The translations under genes were made by a program, and so were the position numbers. Of a stretch of DNA of 8,866 nt, positions 5,343 through 8,866 are shown one piece after another. The stretch lies in assembly GCA_910585215.1 (NCBI GenBank), contig CAJUDQ010000066.1, forward strand, positions 1-8,866. The letters are read 5' to 3'. The notes below the pieces were generated by a model. The model ran no database searches, was not told where the DNA came from, and saw nothing but the letters and a program-made list of their open reading frames with translations. The DNA comes from an uncultured Lachnospiraceae bacterium (GTDB lineage: Bacteria > Bacillota > Clostridia > Lachnospirales > Lachnospiraceae). Numbering within the stretch: the stretch's first letter is position 1; each line of letters opens with the position of its first letter.

Positions 5343-8300
5343 ATGAACGAAATTTTAAAAAACAGCTTGATTGCTCACTACACTTTTGATGATTCCTCCG
5401 AAATTGGAAAGGATATCTCCGGTAATGGCATGAATGCGCAGGCTAAAGGCCGTTCTCTTCCATTTACGGAAATGGTGGACGGCAGAAATGCTCTGAAAAT
5501 GACCGGCGGCAAAAATGGGACCTGCTATCTGGAACTGCCAGAAAATATCCTTGAAAATGTCAGCGACTTAGGCGGCGTGACCTTGTCCGCATGGATATAT
5601 CCGGAACATGGAACAAATGTGTGGGAGCGTCTTTTTGATTTTGGCGAAGCTCCTGAAAAACCAAACTTTTTTGTCACCAGAAATCTGCGTTCTGTCTGTT
5701 ATAATGACGGAGACCTTCTGGCTGACCCTGTTATGGCTCTTCCGATGAATCAGTGGACTCATGTGGCAGTCGTTGTTTCCGGTACAAAGGATGGTACATT
5801 AAGCAGTGCTGGCCCTATCGTATATATCAACGGAGAGATAGCTGCTGACGGCTCTATCAGCCAGACTTCGAGTGGTACTTACGCGAAGCTCCGCAAATGG
5901 TTTGCCACTTTCGAGGACAAACAGAACTACAGTCATAATTATATCGGAAGGTCTCAGTATAAGTCAGATGATGATTTTGTCGGATGCATCACGGATGTGA
6001 GAATCTTTTCCGATGCACTGTCCGAGTATGATATTCTGGAAATTATGTGCGACTGTCTGACAGATGAAGCAATTGTAAATCTTGCAAAGGAAAAGTTTTT
6101 GGAAACTCCTGTAAAAATTGCTATTGGAGACTATTTCCTTCCAACCTCTCTGGTAGGTGAAAAGGTTCAGGTAAAATGGACCTCTGATAACACCTCGGCT
6201 ATTACAGATGATGGAAAGCTTCTGGATATCACTGCTCCTGCTGCTGTCACCCTGACTGCAACCCTGACAAAGGGAAGCGCTTCTGTTTCCAAATCCTATT
6301 CTTTAACCGCCCTTCCAAAAGGCACGGCACCTTATACCCTTACTATAAATGGAAAGGATGAGGTAATTGATATCAGCAAAACCCTGTGGGGACTTTTCTA
6401 TGAGGATATTAACAATGCAGCCGATGGTGGTATTTATGCAGAGATGATTCAAAACCGTTCTTTTGAATCCTTTACTTTCGATACCTATGATTCACACTCC
6501 GGCAAAGACGGCGCATCTACTGGACGAAACCGCAGACCACTTGAATTCTGGTTTGGTGATATTGATAAGATGACTCCGAAATGCGAAGGTGGTTTAAATG
6601 AATTTTTTGGTATTACAAAACCGGATACCAATAATTATTATGCAGAGGTTTCTGATGGAGCAATAATTTACAATAAAGGCTTTTGCGACAAGCATTTTTC
6701 CTGTGCCATGAAGATGGTTCAGGGTGAAAAATATGATTTTACCATCTGGGCAAAGGGAAACGGCTCAATTGAACTCACAATTGTAGATGAAAACGATACT
6801 CCTCTGTCAGATACAAATACAGTTGTTATCAATCACGATGTATGGACAAAATATGGCAAAGAGAAAAAAATTATTTTTACTGCCTCGGATTCTGCTCTTG
6901 GACAGTTGAAAATGATATTTCATGGAACCATTTCTATTGACATGGTATCCCTTTTCCCTGAAAATGTATGGGGCGCCGGCGAAGAAGAACAATCTTCCAC
7001 TGCTCATGCAAATTATCAGAACAATTCAAACTACAGACTAAGACCAGACCTTGTAAAAGCTCTTGTCGAACTGCACCCGACTTTCCTGCGGTTCCCGGGT
7101 GGATGTATTTCCGAAGGTTCCTATATCTGGGAAAATGTGTATGACTGGAAGGATTCTGTAGGCCCTGTAGAGACAAGACGCGAAAATTACAATGTATGGG
7201 GTTATATGATGACTATGGGACTTGGCTATATGGAATATTTCCAGTTGTCTGAAGACCTCGGTGCTACTCCTCTTCCGGTTATGGCCTGTGGCGTACTTTG
7301 CCAGGCACGCTCGGATTATGCCAATCCTGCAGGCGGTGCATTGCGTGAAAAATATATCAAAAACTTTACTGATTTGATTGATTTTGCAATCAGTATGGAT
7401 TTTGAAAACAATGAATGGGCAAAGCTCCGTAAGGAAATGGGACATGAAGCTCCGTTTGATTTGCACTATCTGGGTGTTGGCAATGAAAACTGGGGACCTG
7501 AGTTTATGGCAAACTTTGAAATCTTTTATGATAGAATTACAAAATATGTAGCCAAAACCTATCCAGGTTATGACCTTACCATTCTTTCTACTGTGGGTGC
7601 TCAGGCAGATGACGAAGCTTATGAGCTTGGATGGAAATTCCTTGCCGGCTGTAATGAAGGAACAGAAACAGTTGCTTTCACTGACGGAGAGACCAGCACA
7701 GAAGAAACAGTATCATGGTACAAGTATAAAAAACACTACATGGATACAATTGCAGATGAACATTATTACCGTTCAAATCACTATCTCTTAAATAATGTGG
7801 ACAGATATAATTATTATTATCGTGCCTATAATGAAAATGGCTCCATAAATGAAGCATTAAGCTCAAAGGTATTTGTCGGCGAATATGCATCCTCTGATAA
7901 AAATACGCTTGCCGGAGCAGTTGCAGAAGCTGCCGTTATGACAGGCTTTGAAAACAACTCGGATGTAGTAAGGCTTGCCGCTACTGCCCCTTTGTTTAAC
8001 AAAATCCTTACAGACAATACTTACCGCTGGACTCCTGACTGCATCTGGTTTGACAATGAAACTGTCTGGTATACTCCTACCTATTATGTACAGCAGTTAT
8101 TTGCAAAATATATTGGTACAAAGGGACTTTCTACCAGCTTTGAGACTTATGAAAACGGATGTGTATCAGCATTGATTCCAAAAGGAGGTATTGAAATAGC
8201 AGCTGCAGATGCAAAAATTCTGGTAAAACATGTCAAGGTAACTTCTAATGTCACTCAGGAAGTTTTATTCGAAACAGATTTTTCAGAAGGTATGCCTGAA

Positions 8301-8866
8301 GGCTTTGATACACTTCCAAACTCTCATATTGTAAGCTTTGAAAAAGACGGAATGATAATCCAAGCATATGAAGCATTAAGCGGCATCTATTGTATTCGTC
8401 CTGACTGGACGAATTATACAGTAATTGTAGAAGCGAAAAAGCTTTCCGGAAGAGACGGTTTCTATGTGGGCGTTGGAGTGACAAATGTTGAAATTGACAC
8501 AAAAAATGCGATTGAATATGCGATTGGCTATGACGGTGTAGCTACAGGCATAAAGGTGTTTAAAGAAGGTATCGAAGGTTATCGTCTTGGTGACTTCTCT
8601 TGCGGCACCTGTGCAGGAAATCTGAGAGCAGCATGTTATGAAGAGATTGCATGTGACAAAGACTATACAATTACAGTAAATTACGGTGGACCTCTGGGAA
8701 CAGGAAAATCTCTGCTCTGCTACTATACAGATGGAGAAACTTCTTCCAAAGTACTAGACTATAAACTGGAAGCATACAATAAAGATGTATTTAATTCTGT
8801 GACAAAAGATGACAAGCATATTTATATAAAGCTTGTCAATGCAGATAATTTTGTAAAACCGACCAG
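5343..8866 (+). CDS. Multidomain GH51 alpha-L-arabinofuranosidase, C-terminus cut by window end
   Basis: The enzyme should release terminal arabinofuranose from arabinan, arabinoxylan or their oligosaccharides with retention of configuration. The frame is open from ATG 5343 to the window edge (1174 codons). Order of parts: LamG/concanavalin-like domain at about 8-240 (opening LIAHYTFDD); Ig-like module at about 257-325; GH51 N-terminal portion from ~331 (LWGLFYEDINN); carbohydrate-binding-like (CBM4/9-type) insert at about 375-540; (beta/alpha)8 core from ~550 with RFPGG (583-587). The acid/base is Glu715 in GNENW, DEHYY is at 805-809, and the nucleophile is Glu847 in VGEYAS. A second beta-sandwich (about 975-1160) interrupts the C-terminal domain, which resumes at HIYIKLVN. 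There is no signal peptide, and an in-frame TAA at 5325 excludes a longer start. About 20 cysteines also point to the cytoplasm. AAAGGAG (5326-5332) is 10 nt upstream. Substrate chain preference cannot be told from sequence. Confidence 0.93.
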   Translation, partial: MNEILKNSLIAHYTFDDSSEIGKDISGNGMNAQAKGRSLPFTEMVDGRNALKMTGGKNGTCYLELPENILENVSDLGGVTLSAWIYPEHGTNVWERLFDFGEAPEKPNFFVTRNLRSVCYNDGDLLADPVMALPMNQWTHVAVVVSGTKDGTLSSAGPIVYINGEIAADGSISQTSSGTYAKLRKWFATFEDKQNYSHNYIGRSQYKSDDDFVGCITDVRIFSDALSEYDILEIMCDCLTDEAIVNLAKEKFLETPVKIAIGDYFLPTSLVGEKVQVKWTSDNTSAITDDGKLLDITAPAAVTLTATLTKGSASVSKSYSLTALPKGTAPYTLTINGKDEVIDISKTLWGLFYEDINNAADGGIYAEMIQNRSFESFTFDTYDSHSGKDGASTGRNRRPLEFWFGDIDKMTPKCEGGLNEFFGITKPDTNNYYAEVSDGAIIYNKGFCDKHFSCAMKMVQGEKYDFTIWAKGNGSIELTIVDENDTPLSDTNTVVINHDVWTKYGKEKKIIFTASDSALGQLKMIFHGTISIDMVSLFPENVWGAGEEEQSSTAHANYQNNSNYRLRPDLVKALVELHPTFLRFPGGCISEGSYIWENVYDWKDSVGPVETRRENYNVWGYMMTMGLGYMEYFQLSEDLGATPLPVMACGVLCQARSDYANPAGGALREKYIKNFTDLIDFAISMDFENNEWAKLRKEMGHEAPFDLHYLGVGNENWGPEFMANFEIFYDRITKYVAKTYPGYDLTILSTVGAQADDEAYELGWKFLAGCNEGTETVAFTDGETSTEETVSWYKYKKHYMDTIADEHYYRSNHYLLNNVDRYNYYYRAYNENGSINEALSSKVFVGEYASSDKNTLAGAVAEAAVMTGFENNSDVVRLAATAPLFNKILTDNTYRWTPDCIWFDNETVWYTPTYYVQQLFAKYIGTKGLSTSFETYENGCVSALIPKGGIEIAAADAKILVKHVKVTSNVTQEVLFETDFSEGMPEGFDTLPNSHIVSFEKDGMIIQAYEALSGIYCIRPDWTNYTVIVEAKKLSGRDGFYVGVGVTNVEIDTKNAIEYAIGYDGVATGIKVFKEGIEGYRLGDFSCGTCAGNLRAACYEEIACDKDYTITVNYGGPLGTGKSLLCYYTDGETSSKVLDYKLEAYNKDVFNSVTKDDKHIYIKLVNADNFVKPT

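Noticed and set aside
7038..7466. 142-codon minus-strand open frame inside the GH51 gene
   Set aside because: It is antisense to the strongly conserved catalytic core (RFPGG region), has no ribosome binding site, and its composition is typical of a shadow frame.

Overview
The window looks like a piece of chromosome from an AT-rich, spore-forming, plant-polysaccharide-degrading Clostridia, most likely Lachnospiraceae. This rests on a full-length SpoIVA (which implies endospore formation), a large multidomain GH51 arabinofuranosidase of gut/rumen Firmicutes type, AGGAG-type ribosome binding sites throughout and low GC content. The family-level placement is an inference; no 16S or other strong marker is present.

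Layout. Positions 1-54 resemble the right (RNA-encoding) terminus of an IS200/IS605-type TnpB element ending in TCAA. Positions 55-369 hold no intact gene. They contain a near-perfect ~30 bp inverted repeat (135-165 / 291-320) enclosing about 125 bp, a small internal hairpin, and a possible decayed reading frame. Three genes then read leftwards (minus strand): a membrane-anchored MutS-like ATPase (1647-3341), a 61-residue two-helix membrane protein (1413-1598) and an unrecognised 283-residue single-pass membrane protein (370-1221). The first two are 48 nt apart and probably co-transcribed from a good sigma-A promoter at 3381-3409. The third may also have its own promoter in the 191 bp gap before it.

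Divergent from these, spoIVA (3635-5110) reads rightwards and ends at a clear intrinsic terminator (5116-5154). The shared 293 bp intergenic region contains a 21 bp AT-rich palindrome, a candidate sigma-E -35 element, a further inverted repeat and a 12 bp direct repeat. After a well-formed vegetative promoter (5239-5267), a very large GH51 alpha-L-arabinofuranosidase starts at 5343 and runs off the window end (1174 codons visible). It has an N-terminal LamG-like domain, an Ig-like module, a carbohydrate-binding-like insert, a complete catalytic core with both glutamates, and a second beta-sandwich inserted in the C-terminal domain. It has no signal peptide and is rich in cysteine, so it is probably intracellular.

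The genes do not form one pathway: sporulation morphogenesis, a membrane MutS-like module of unknown function and arabinan/arabinoxylan use sit side by side. The points most worth a second look are the membrane-anchored MutS-like protein with its two small membrane partners, the mobile-element debris at the left end, and the intracellular multidomain GH51 with a four-cysteine cluster.
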